From positions 1 through 64,000 of the forward strand of contig JALOBT010000008.1 of NCBI GenBank assembly GCA_023228125.1: a DNA stretch of 64,000 bases, in the 5' to 3' direction. Under the pieces are notes generated by a model. It had not been told where the DNA came from. It did no database searches and saw nothing but the letters and a program-made list of their open reading frames with translations. The DNA is from Candidatus Cloacimonadota bacterium. Its GTDB lineage: Bacteria; Cloacimonadota; Cloacimonadia; Cloacimonadales; Cloacimonadaceae. A program made the position numbers and the translations under genes. Shown here piece by piece: positions 44,715 to 54,000 of the stretch; the stretch's first letter is position 1; every line of letters starts with the position of its first letter.

Positions 44715-47700
44715 ATGGCTCGGCTTTTCAGCAAAGATTACCACGATCGCTCTAATAGCTGGTATTTTAACCATGCCGTAATTCCGCTTTCGGAAGGGGA
44801 TTTATGGCATTGGCACACAGTAGATGAAGCAGGAAATATCCTTTTGCGCTTTTTCCCCACCCTGGAAAAGCGAGATTATTTTAGTGCCTGGGTGGAGGTG
44901 CTTTACGATCCCCGCAGCCAGATGATCATCCGCTATAGCTGTGCAGAATGTGGGCAGGATGAATCTTGCCGTCATTATCTCTCCCTTTTACGTTACAGCT
45001 ATCACTTTCTTTCGGACGACATCTTGCAAGAGGATCTGGTGCAGACTTGTGATGGCGATACCCTGCGGGGCAACGTTTCCTGGCTGAATCTCTCACATGA
45101 GGCCGCACTTGAGATCGAGGGTATTTACAGCCCTGAATCAGATAAAATCCGCATTTACCACCGGGCTTATGCGGGCCTGAACATGCCGGAATTGCTCAAA
45201 CTGCTCAAAGATTCGGATGAGGTGAGCCCCCAGATCAAGGCCAATTTTGAGGTTTTGGATGATTATGAGCTAACTCTCTTCCGTTGGCTGGATGCCCACC
45301 GCGCGGCTTACAGCTCAAAGGGGCAATTTTGGTCTATCTATAAAAAGCTATTTCCAGATCTGATGGGACGTTTGGAGAGCCTATCGCGAAAGGTGTTGAT
45401 CAAAGAAACCGGCGAAGAGCTCAGCTTTGCGCCCAAGGGTTACCCCCTGGTGCTGAGGATCGAGCCAGCCGGCCAGAAGTCCTTCAGCCTGTCCCCCATC
45501 CTGGTGGATGAGCTCTCCATCTGGTATGCCGGCTATCCCACCTGGCTCTTTTTCCGCAATAGAGTGCACAAGCTCTGGCTGCCTTTCCGCAATGACGTGA
45601 TCGATAAAATCTTTTCCAGACAGATGGTGATGGGTGAAAAAGACCTCATTTACTACCGCAGCATAGTGCACAGCGAACTCTCAAAACGCGAGATCTACCT
45701 GGATTTTGACGCTTCCATAGAAATGCCGCCCATTATCAATTCCGAGCCCAAAAGCCGGCTGTATATTCGCCCTCTGGGAGAGGAAATCATGATCGAAGGC
45801 TCGCTGATCTATGACGACGAATACGAGATTCCTCTGTCTATGCTAAAATATTTCAAGCCTTTGGTTTACACCTCTTACAAGGGTGCAGATCCTGATGATA
45901 AACTCTGGTTTTACCTGCCGCATGATCTCATGGAAAAGGTGAACCAACTGATCTCAGAATTGCCTCAGCCGCAGATTGATGAGCTCGAACAGCGCGCCCG
46001 CCTTGTCTATGCCGGTTCTGCTTTTAATGACTTGCAAACAGCGATCTTCCACCTCAGTGACAAGGATTGGGAGATCGTGATCGATGACGAGCTCAGCTCA
46101 AACTTTATCACCAAGATCAAGCTGGAAGTGCAGCTCAATGCCCAGCGCAGTGAAGACATCGATTGGTTTAGCTATGAAGTGAGATACCAGCATGCAGATT
46201 TGAGCTTTACGCATGAGGAGCTGAAGCGCTATTTTCGTTCTTCCGATGAGTTTTTGCACACTGTGGATGGACGCCTGTATTTCATCAGCAATCCTGAGGT
46301 ATTTCAGGAAGTGGAAGGGCTGATCGCCCGCAGTCAAAAAGATAAAGACGATGTATATCGGGCCCGCATGCTGAATCTGCCTTACTATCAAAGACTTCGG
46401 GAAGAAAACACCGCCTTCCGGGTGATGGGCGACGAATATCTGGAAAACATGTTCCGCGATCTGCATGAGCGCCATCTGGGCAAGCCCCTGAACTTGCCAT
46501 ACCATCTGCAAACCATCCTGAGAAGCTACCAAAAATCCGGTGTGGCCTGGATGCAAATGCTGAAGCACTATCATCTGAACGGCATTTTGGCCGATGAAAT
46601 GGGGCTGGGTAAGACCATTCAAGCTTTGACCATGATTCTCAGCGCACCAGAAGACACCGTCAGCATGGTGATTTGCCCGAAGACCCTGACCTATAACTGG
46701 GCTGCTGAGATCGAGAAATTCCATACCAATATCCCCTACGTGATCGTGGAGGGCAACAAAGCAAACCGCCTGGAACTGCTGAGTAGCCCCAATATCCGGC
46801 TGTATCTGATAGGTTACTCCATGGTGCTCAGTGATTTTGATCTGCTGAAAACCATGCACTTTGAATGGATCGTGCTGGATGAGGCGCAAAACATCAAAAA
46901 CGTTTCGGCTCAGCGCACTTCTGCGATCAAAAAATTGAAGTCAAATCACCGTCTTGCCCTCTCTGGCACTCCTATTGAGAACAATCTCACCGAGCTCTGG
47001 AGCATCATGGATTTCCTGATGCCGGGCTATTTGGGAACTTTGAAGAGATTTAAGGATTTGTATCTCAGCCCTGAGGATGATCGCGCGGCCAAGCTCTCTC
47101 TGCATAGGGCAGTATCACCTTTCCTTTTGCGCAGAATCAAAAAAGAGGTCTTGCTGGAACTTCCGGATAAACAAGAGCAGACCTCCTGGTGCAAGATGAG
47201 CACAGTGCAAGAAAAGCTGTATCTGCAGATTTTGGATACTGTGCAGAAAAAGCTGATGCCAGAAAGCCAGGAAGATCTGAGCTATGTACACATTTTGGCT
47301 GCACTTACGAAGCTGCGCCAGGTCTGCAATCATCCGCACCTGGCCAATGACGATGTGCTGCCTGAGCTGGAGCTTTCGGCAAAGCTGGAGCTGCTGGTGG
47401 AGCTGGTGCAGGATTCTATTTCGGCCGGACATAAGGTCCTGGTCTTTTCCCAATTTGTAAAAATGCTGCACATCATGCGTAAGGTCTTTGATGATCGTGA
47501 AATCCGCTACAGCTATCTGGATGGCAGAACCAAAGACCGCAGAAAGCCGGTGGAAGAATTTGAGACGAACGAAGATATCCGGCTGTTTTTGATCAGTCTA
47601 AAGACCGGCGGAACCGGGCTCAATCTCACCGCTGCGGACACGGTGATCATCTACGATCCCTGGTGGAATCCCATGGTGGAAAATCAGGCGATAGACCGTG

Positions 47701-47885
47701 CCCACCGCATCGGCCAGACCAAGAAGGTTCAGGTCTTCCGGCTCATCACCAAAGGCACTGTGGAAGAGAAGATTCTGGCTTTGCAGCAAAACAAGCTCGA
47801 TCTCTTCAACGAAGTAATCGAAGGCGGCAATGCAGCACTCAAAACCATGAATATGGATGAGCTCAAACAGCTATTTATCTATTGA
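44715..47885 (+). CDS. SNF2-family DNA-dependent ATPase with SWIM-like zinc finger
   Basis: 1056 aa. Near the N-terminus is a SWIM-like finger, C76-x2-C79-x5-C85-x-H87 (the canonical form is CxC...CxH, so the first pair is spaced one residue wider). The middle (about 100-600) is a poorly conserved regulatory part. The SNF2 motor fills about 605-1056: motif I DEMGLGKT with K633, motif II DEAQ (722-725), motif III ALSGTPIENNLTELWS, motif V SLKTGGTGLNL and motif VI AIDRAHRIGQ. Bacterial SNF2/SWIM proteins remodel nucleic-acid complexes, in a few cases RNA polymerase or in defence. There is no nuclease or methylase neighbour here, so a defence role is not supported. Confidence 0.92.
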   Translation: MARLFSKDYHDRSNSWYFNHAVIPLSEGDLWHWHTVDEAGNILLRFFPTLEKRDYFSAWVEVLYDPRSQMIIRYSCAECGQDESCRHYLSLLRYSYHFLSDDILQEDLVQTCDGDTLRGNVSWLNLSHEAALEIEGIYSPESDKIRIYHRAYAGLNMPELLKLLKDSDEVSPQIKANFEVLDDYELTLFRWLDAHRAAYSSKGQFWSIYKKLFPDLMGRLESLSRKVLIKETGEELSFAPKGYPLVLRIEPAGQKSFSLSPILVDELSIWYAGYPTWLFFRNRVHKLWLPFRNDVIDKIFSRQMVMGEKDLIYYRSIVHSELSKREIYLDFDASIEMPPIINSEPKSRLYIRPLGEEIMIEGSLIYDDEYEIPLSMLKYFKPLVYTSYKGADPDDKLWFYLPHDLMEKVNQLISELPQPQIDELEQRARLVYAGSAFNDLQTAIFHLSDKDWEIVIDDELSSNFITKIKLEVQLNAQRSEDIDWFSYEVRYQHADLSFTHEELKRYFRSSDEFLHTVDGRLYFISNPEVFQEVEGLIARSQKDKDDVYRARMLNLPYYQRLREENTAFRVMGDEYLENMFRDLHERHLGKPLNLPYHLQTILRSYQKSGVAWMQMLKHYHLNGILADEMGLGKTIQALTMILSAPEDTVSMVICPKTLTYNWAAEIEKFHTNIPYVIVEGNKANRLELLSSPNIRLYLIGYSMVLSDFDLLKTMHFEWIVLDEAQNIKNVSAQRTSAIKKLKSNHRLALSGTPIENNLTELWSIMDFLMPGYLGTLKRFKDLYLSPEDDRAAKLSLHRAVSPFLLRRIKKEVLLELPDKQEQTSWCKMSTVQEKLYLQILDTVQKKLMPESQEDLSYVHILAALTKLRQVCNHPHLANDDVLPELELSAKLELLVELVQDSISAGHKVLVFSQFVKMLHIMRKVFDDREIRYSYLDGRTKDRRKPVEEFETNEDIRLFLISLKTGGTGLNLTAADTVIIYDPWWNPMVENQAIDRAHRIGQTKKVQVFRLITKGTVEEKILALQQNKLDLFNEVIEGGNAALKTMNMDELKQLFIY

Positions 47886-47910
47886 TTCCAAAGACTATAT
47901 AAGAAGCTGA

Positions 47911-48417
47911 TCAGGGACTGGGGAAGATCCTCTGCCAATCCGGTTCGATTCTCTCATCCGCACCAAAGCCGTGAAAGGCATTTTCATCTCCATCAAACCA
48001 GAGCTTACGGCCTTCTCCCACAGGGTTTGTGGAGGTGGCCACAGCCATGATGATCTTGTAAGGAGCCACATAGACGTATTCATTCATCTCTATATCTCGC
48101 AGCTTGTCCATCATCTGAGTGTTATAGATCAACACTGGTTTCCAGGCAATGGCAAATTCCCAATTCTTGAGCAATTTGCTCTTGAATCCCAGCTCGACGA
48201 GAGCCTTTTCCTGGTCAAACCCGCTGCCGCTTTCATGGATTTTCACGTAATTATCTACATAGAGACGAAGATCTTCCAGAGCCTTATGAACTTCTTCTGC
48301 CCGTCTTTCATTTTGATATTTGTAGTATCTGGGAACGATCAAAATTAGTGCCACAATGATCACAATTATGGCTGCCACTACCAGATATTTTACCTTTGAC
48401 TTCTTTTTCTCAGACAT
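47911..48417 (-). CDS. Small membrane-anchored protein, possibly pseudopilin-like
   Basis: 168 aa from ATG 48417 (AAGGAG correctly spaced; an ATG one codon earlier is too close). A Lys-rich start (MSEKKKSKVKY) is followed by one hydrophobic helix (about 12-30), a helical stretch (NERRAEEVHKALEDLRLYVDNYVKIHE) and a mixed C-terminal domain. Anchor plus long helix plus beta domain recalls type II/IV pseudopilins, but no prepilin cleavage motif (G-F-T-L-I-E) is present, so this is only a resemblance. It is the only leftward gene in the right half and converges with the SNF2 gene, 25 bp apart. Confidence 0.65.
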   Translation of the reverse strand: MSEKKKSKVKYLVVAAIIVIIVALILIVPRYYKYQNERRAEEVHKALEDLRLYVDNYVKIHESGSGFDQEKALVELGFKSKLLKNWEFAIAWKPVLIYNTQMMDKLRDIEMNEYVYVAPYKIIMAVATSTNPVGEGRKLWFDGDENAFHGFGADERIEPDWQRIFPSP

Positions 48418-48420
48418 CAT

Positions 48421-49540
48421 TTCTCCTTCTTATCTTTGTCTTAGTGGATAAGCTAAGCCTAATCTACAAAAAAGCCACAAATTGCCGCTGGATATCCTAA
48501 ACTATGACTATTGAGCCAGGCCATCCGGATAATCCGTCCCATCCGTGTGACTATTAATTTTTTGGAGACTGTTCAACAAGTTTCGATTATTTTCCAATAA
48601 CTTAGCTTATTCAATAGTCTAAAAAGTGGACAAAGCACCCTTTCTGCAATCTATTCCTCAAAATTGACATGGCACCCTTGGATGGCTTATCATGCAAAAC
48701 AGTGAATGTTCCTGTGTCGTTTACCTGAAAGCTGTGAGTCTTGGAGTTTACATGAAAGCTGTGAGTCTTGGAGTTCAAAGTGCCTAAGATAACTATCTAT
48801 TTACCATAAGCTTAGCGGCACTTTGGACTTCAAGCGGCAGTGGGAAACCTTGCCGAGGGCTGTTGAAGTCCATTCCGGCCTGTTATTAACGCTAACACTG
48901 AAATAATCGAAGCCGGATTGAACCCAAGACCTTTCATAATCCGTAGCGAAAATGTGTTTTCAGCCGAGTTAGATAGTTAGATAGCAAATCCTATATGTAT
49001 TTGATCCTTTCTCCCTCTCTCCAAAGCGTCGATCACATCTTAATCTAGCCTTAATCAAGCGTTAATAGTTAACGCTTGATTAAGGCTAGATAGACATGTG
49101 ATCAAGTGGCTCAAATGAGTAAGGAGGACCCCAGAATGCTGGTTTATCCGAGGGATGAAAAGGCTCTCTTTGCCGCTTGAAGTCCAAAGTGCCGCTAAGC
49201 TTATGGTAAATAGATAGTTATCTTAGGCACTTTGAACTCCAAGACTCACAGCTTTCATGTAAAGCAACTAAGCCCCTCTATCCCAAGTTGATGTCTAAAA
49301 TAGCGTCCCGTTCTCGCTGTGCAGGTATTGGGCCTGGATAATGCGGATTGGAATAGGCTTGAGCACTTATTCAGCTTAAAGTGCAAAAGAAAGTGGCGAG
49401 ACTTGGGGAGAGGGATTGAACAGTCTCCCATTCTCAATTTTTCATCCGAGCTATCTTTTATCTTGACAGAATTCCTTGCAGTTCAAAACCTAATCCAAAG
49501 AGATTAAATATAATTAAATCTAATAAATAGAGGTTTGTCC
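48421..49540. mobile_element. Second, inverted copy of the gene-less transposon-like element
   Basis: The element spans 48565-49437: left end GAGACTGTTCAA (48565-48576) and right end TTGAACAGTCTC (49426-49437) are perfect 12-bp inverted repeats. Read on the minus strand it matches the 26365-27696 copy from end to end. Shared parts are the subterminal segment ending TTCAATCCCTCTCCCCAAGT, the GTGCC...GGCAC hairpin unit, the palindrome with its flanks, and the other end with CGAAACTTG. The 8-mers outside the two ends do not match here, so no target duplication is visible. It is shorter (873 against 1332 bp), mainly because the segment beside the palindrome is reduced. No gene was seen; the remaining bases of the interval are unremarkable. 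Confidence 0.75.
49043..49091. repeat. Long perfect palindrome, copy 3
   Basis: 23-bp arms (49043-49065 and 49069-49091) surround TAG with the same TTAATCAAGCGTTAA core. A second paired segment lies just outside, GATCACAT (49031-49038) with ATGTGATC (49096-49103). Compared with copies 1 and 2, arm changes are matched on both sides. Confidence 0.9.
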
Positions 49541-50878
49541 ATGAGGCTGAGACCCTTGATTCTAACTGCCCTGGCAGTGTTTTTGCCAAGCTTGCATCTT
49601 TGTGCAGCTTGGGAAGTGTATATAGGAATCCAGAACCAAAACAGCTCTGGCAGCTATTTGGCCTCAAGCATGGTGATAGGCGAACATCAGAATGCCCTTG
49701 AAGGTTACGATGCCAGCTATGATCATAGCTATACCTTTCCTTCTATGAGCAACCGATATGTGCAGCCCTATATCGTGCATAATGATTGGGGGGCGCATAA
49801 CGGCAATTTCCTTGCCGATATCCGTAGCCAGGTTCCGGGTAACAAAACCTGGAATTGCAAGGCGCGGGCACAAAATCCCCATTCGGCATTCTATACCCTC
49901 AGTTGGACAGTGCCGGCGGATTTCCCGGCTTATTACCAGGCTACCTTGACTATTCTTTCTGTTAGCATTGATATGCGGGCTCAAAATCAATATACTTATG
50001 CCACTTACAATGCTTATACGGATTTTAGTATCGCTGTGCAGTTTGATGATTCTATACCATATCAGATCAGGGAGTTTCCCACTCTCAGCTTTTCGGACAA
50101 CCAGATTCAAAGCCTGAATCTAAACGAGTATTTCAGCTCTGGAGATTCCGGGCTGGATTTTGCCTGTATCCCCAATGCGAACCTGGTGCAGGAGCTGGAT
50201 AATATGCTCTGGCAGATCTATCCCAATCCGGGCTGGATCGGAGAGACCTCTGCTGAAATCAGGGTTTATGGTTCGCAGGGAGATTCGTTGTCTGCCTTTG
50301 TGAACGTGGTTCGTGACGACACAAATAGCCCTCCTCAGTGGGAAGGCGCCCTGGAACTACAGCTCATCCAAAATCAGCAAATCATCCTATCTTGGGAAGA
50401 GCAGATCTATGATGCCGATCGGGATGAGATCACCGTGAATATTGATGGCGGAGATCATTTTCGGGTATTCTTAAACGATTTGCTGGATGAGGCCACCCTG
50501 ATCCCCGAGCCTGCCTTCAAGGGCGAGACCGTGGTTCATTTGCTGCTCTCTGATGGCTTTAGATCTCTGCAAAGATTCGATATCTCAGTTCAGGTTTTAC
50601 CCTCAGAGCCACGGCGTCCTGAGGCCTTGGAGTTGCAGGTTTTGCCAGATCACTCTCTGATGCTCTCCTGGGCTGAAGTGAATGCAGATATTAGTGGCCT
50701 GCCGATCAATCAAATCCGCTATCGGATATCGCTTTATTCCCAGCCAGACGCTACCGGGCTGATCTCAGAGCAGGAAAGCTCTGATACCAATATCATCCTG
50801 CCTTTATCACAAGAGCGGGTATTTATCCGCGTAATCGCTATCAACGAGGTGGACGAAGATGATGCCAGAGAATATTAA
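49541..50878 (+). CDS. Secreted Ig/cadherin-like protein
   Basis: 445 aa from ATG 49541 (GAGG 7 nt upstream; a TTG two codons earlier is less likely). Signal peptide MRLRPLILTALAVFLPSLHLCA (about 1-22). The first about 150 residues (WEVYIGIQNQNSSGSYLASSMVIGE...) form an unassigned beta domain. The next part is cadherin-like (PPQWEGALELQLIQNQQIILSWEEQIYDADRDE) and the last about 90 residues are FN3-like (LSWAEVNADISG). No enzyme motif or sorting tail is seen. The insertion-like element ends about 100 bp upstream, so its promoter probably lies in the short AT-rich gap. The 3826-aa gene follows about 140 bp later. Confidence 0.75.
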   Translation: MRLRPLILTALAVFLPSLHLCAAWEVYIGIQNQNSSGSYLASSMVIGEHQNALEGYDASYDHSYTFPSMSNRYVQPYIVHNDWGAHNGNFLADIRSQVPGNKTWNCKARAQNPHSAFYTLSWTVPADFPAYYQATLTILSVSIDMRAQNQYTYATYNAYTDFSIAVQFDDSIPYQIREFPTLSFSDNQIQSLNLNEYFSSGDSGLDFACIPNANLVQELDNMLWQIYPNPGWIGETSAEIRVYGSQGDSLSAFVNVVRDDTNSPPQWEGALELQLIQNQQIILSWEEQIYDADRDEITVNIDGGDHFRVFLNDLLDEATLIPEPAFKGETVVHLLLSDGFRSLQRFDISVQVLPSEPRRPEALELQVLPDHSLMLSWAEVNADISGLPINQIRYRISLYSQPDATGLISEQESSDTNIILPLSQERVFIRVIAINEVDEDDAREY

Positions 50879-51016
50879 AATTCAGGAAAAGAACGATATC
50901 TTTATATATTGCAAAGTATTGCAGCCAGACCCGGCTGTAAAAATCGGGGCTATGATAGCCAGGGATAGGTCCCAACAAGTTTTTACTAAAATAATATCCA
51001 TACAAAGGAGCTTACA

Positions 51017-54000
51017 ATGAAAGCTAAGAATTATAGCATCACCCTGCTTGTATTTGTTTTCGTTACTATGGCAGTATGCCCTCTGTGGGCACAGTTTAAT
51101 GGAGGTCTGGGCACCCAGGAATCTCCATATTTGGTAGCAAATGCCGGGCAATTGAACCAGGTGCGGCTTTACCCCACGGCATATTTCGCCCAAAGCGCAG
51201 ATCTTGATCTTGATCTCGCGCCTTACAATAGCGGTCTGGGCTGGCAAGCTATCGGAACCATTGATACGCCTTTTTCGGGGCATTTCGATGGCAATGGCTA
51301 TCAGATCAGCGGACTGTATCTGAACCGGCCTCAGGAGGATTACCTGGGCCTGTTTGGCTATATCTCAAATGCGCTCTTACAGGGCATTAGCCTGAGTGGT
51401 GGACAGATCACAGGGCGCAATTATGTGGGCGGCTTAGCAGGCTCTGCCCAAGAAAGTATTATCTCAGAATGCAGTGTGCAAGCAGAGATTACCGGCGCGG
51501 AAATCGCCGGCGGATTGATCGGTTCCCTGGCTTTAAGCAGTCAGCTTTCCTATAGTGCTGCCTTGGTGCAGGTAAGTGGAACTTTTGCCACCGGCGCCTT
51601 GTGCGGATATGCCAAAGGCAATAGCGAAATCTTCTCCTGCGTGAGCAGAGGCAGCGTAACCGGTGAAATAGCCGCAGGTGGCCTGATCGGCATCCTGGGC
51701 GGCTCAGACTTACAGAGATGCTATTCCACCGCCGCAGTATCGGCAAATTCCTCCAGCGGTGGCTTGATAGGCGAAAATGACACCCAGAGCACAGTTTGGG
51801 AGTGCTATAGCATTGGCAGCGTAAGTGCAGACACCAACGCCGGCGGATTGATCGGGCGCAATCTGGATAGCTCCGCCACCAATAGCTATTGGGATACCCA
51901 AAGCAGTGGCATCTCCTATTCTGCCCTTGGTGAAGGCAGACTCACTCAAGACATGAGCTATCCCTTTGCAGCTAATACCTATCAGGATTGGGATTTTGAA
52001 GCAAGCTGGAGCTGGGATGAGGACTACAATGGCGGCTATCCCTATCATGTGTGGGAATATTCGGCCCCGATCTTGATTGATCTGGCGGTGGAAGCCTTTA
52101 GCGGCCCCTCAGTTTTGGGCTCAGATTTTCCTGCTTTATACACTTTGCAGATTGCCAATCTCGGCAATCAGGTGGTGGACAGCTTTGAGGCTAAGCTTTT
52201 TAGCCAAGCAGAAGAGCTTTTGGACAGCCAGATCTTTGGCCCCATCCAGCCGGGAGAAACCCTGAGCGTGAGCCTGTCCTGGACTCCTACCGCAGCTTAT
52301 CAAGGCTTTGTCTATGCCACTCTGGAGCTGGCGGGGGATATTAACCCGGAGAACAACCAAAGCCAGGAAATCGCCGTTACCGTATATGAAGGCGTCTTCT
52401 CTGCCAGCATCGGAAGCGGGGATCTTAACGCCCGCATTCCCCTGGATTTCTTCTGGAAAACCAGTGTCTTTGAAACGATCTACTATGCCGATGAACTGGG
52501 CTTTAACGGCATGATCTTCAATCTGGAATTTTACAATAACTTTAGCTCTGAGCTCCTCAATAAACCCACCAGGATCTGGCTGGCAGAGACCACCCAGACC
52601 GAGCTGATCGAAGCCTGGATACCCTCTGATGAAATGCAATTGGTCTTTGATGGCACGGTGGATTTCCCTATGGGTGAAAATGCCATCTCGATCACGCTGG
52701 ATACTCCCTTTTCCTATCAAAGCGGCAATCTTGTGATGCTGGTGCAGCGTCCCCTGGATACCAATTATTATAGCTCACAAGATTACTTTCAGGCCCAATC
52801 TTCTCCCAGCCAGCGCAGCAGAAGCTATCACAGCGATGTCGAAGTGCTGGATGTGACAAATCCCGATGCACCGGGCTCCTGGCTTGGCGATTATCCCCGC
52901 TGCACTTTCCGTTTTATGGGACAGGCCTATCAAGCTCCGCCCACAGAGCTCAGCCTGGAATACTTCCCTGAAGATGGCTTTCTAAGCCTTAGCTGGCAGC
53001 CACCTGAAGTGGGCAATCCCCTATCTTACAATGTCTATCGCAACCAGGAGTTTTATGCTGAGGCTTTTGAGCCCTATTTTGAAGATAGTGAGCTCAGCCC
53101 GGGGGAGACTTATAGCTATTACGTCTCGGCTGTCTATGCCACCGGCGAATCAGAGCCTTCCAATGTGGTAAGTCAAGAGATCAGCTTCCCGCTGGCCTAT
53201 ATCCCAGATGACAACTTCCGCAGGGCGATCAATTTTGCCTTGGGTGAAGCGGCTGCCTATCAGCCTAACATCGCGGAGCTGGAGTCTCTGGACACCATTA
53301 TCGAAGCAGAAGAAATGGGCATCGTGAGCCTGGAGGGTGCGCAGCATCTCATCAATCTGCCAACGCTGTATCTGGGAGAAAATCAGATCAGCGATCTGGG
53401 CCCCTTAAGCAATCTCACCCTCCTGCAAAACCTGGACTTAAACTACAATCAGATCAGCGATATCAGCCCTCTGAGCAATCTGACCAATCTGCAAATATTG
53501 TATATGACCGATAATCAAATCAGCGACCTGAGTGCCTTGAGTAACTTGACCCTTTTACAAGCACTCTACCTGAACGATAACCAGATCACCGATCTGGGTC
53601 CCCTGAGCAATATGAGCCTTTTAGTGAGGCTGTATCTGTTCAATAACCAGATCAGCGATCTGAGCCCGGTGAGTTCCCTGAGCAATCTGCAACGCCTGTA
53701 TGTGGGTGCTAATCAGATCACTGAGCTCAGCCCCATCACTGCTCTGAGCAACCTGCAAGCACTCGTCCTGTCCTCAAATCAGATTAGCGATCTTGGTCCC
53801 CTGGCAGATTTGAACAATCTGGAATGGCTCATCCTGAACGATAACCAGATCAATGAGCTCAGTTTCCTGAGCTCTCTGAGCAATCTGCAAGAGCTGGATT
53901 TGGGCACAAACCGCATCAGCGATATCTCGCCTTTGTCTGCTCTGGCCAACCTCACAGAGCTAAACCTTGATGCTAACCCGCTTTCCTATGAGGCCATGCT

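Noticed and set aside
44715..47885. SNF2 protein as part of a defence island (for example a DISARM-like system)
   Set aside because: No methylase, nuclease or phospholipase-D neighbour; flanking genes are peptidases, a small anchored protein and surface proteins.
47911..48417. Type IV pilin or pseudopilin gene
   Set aside because: Anchor-plus-helix layout is similar, but there is no prepilin peptidase cleavage motif before the hydrophobic helix.
48557..49445. Target-site duplication around the second element copy
   Set aside because: The 8-mers next to the ends (ATTTTTTG and CCATTCTC) do not match.
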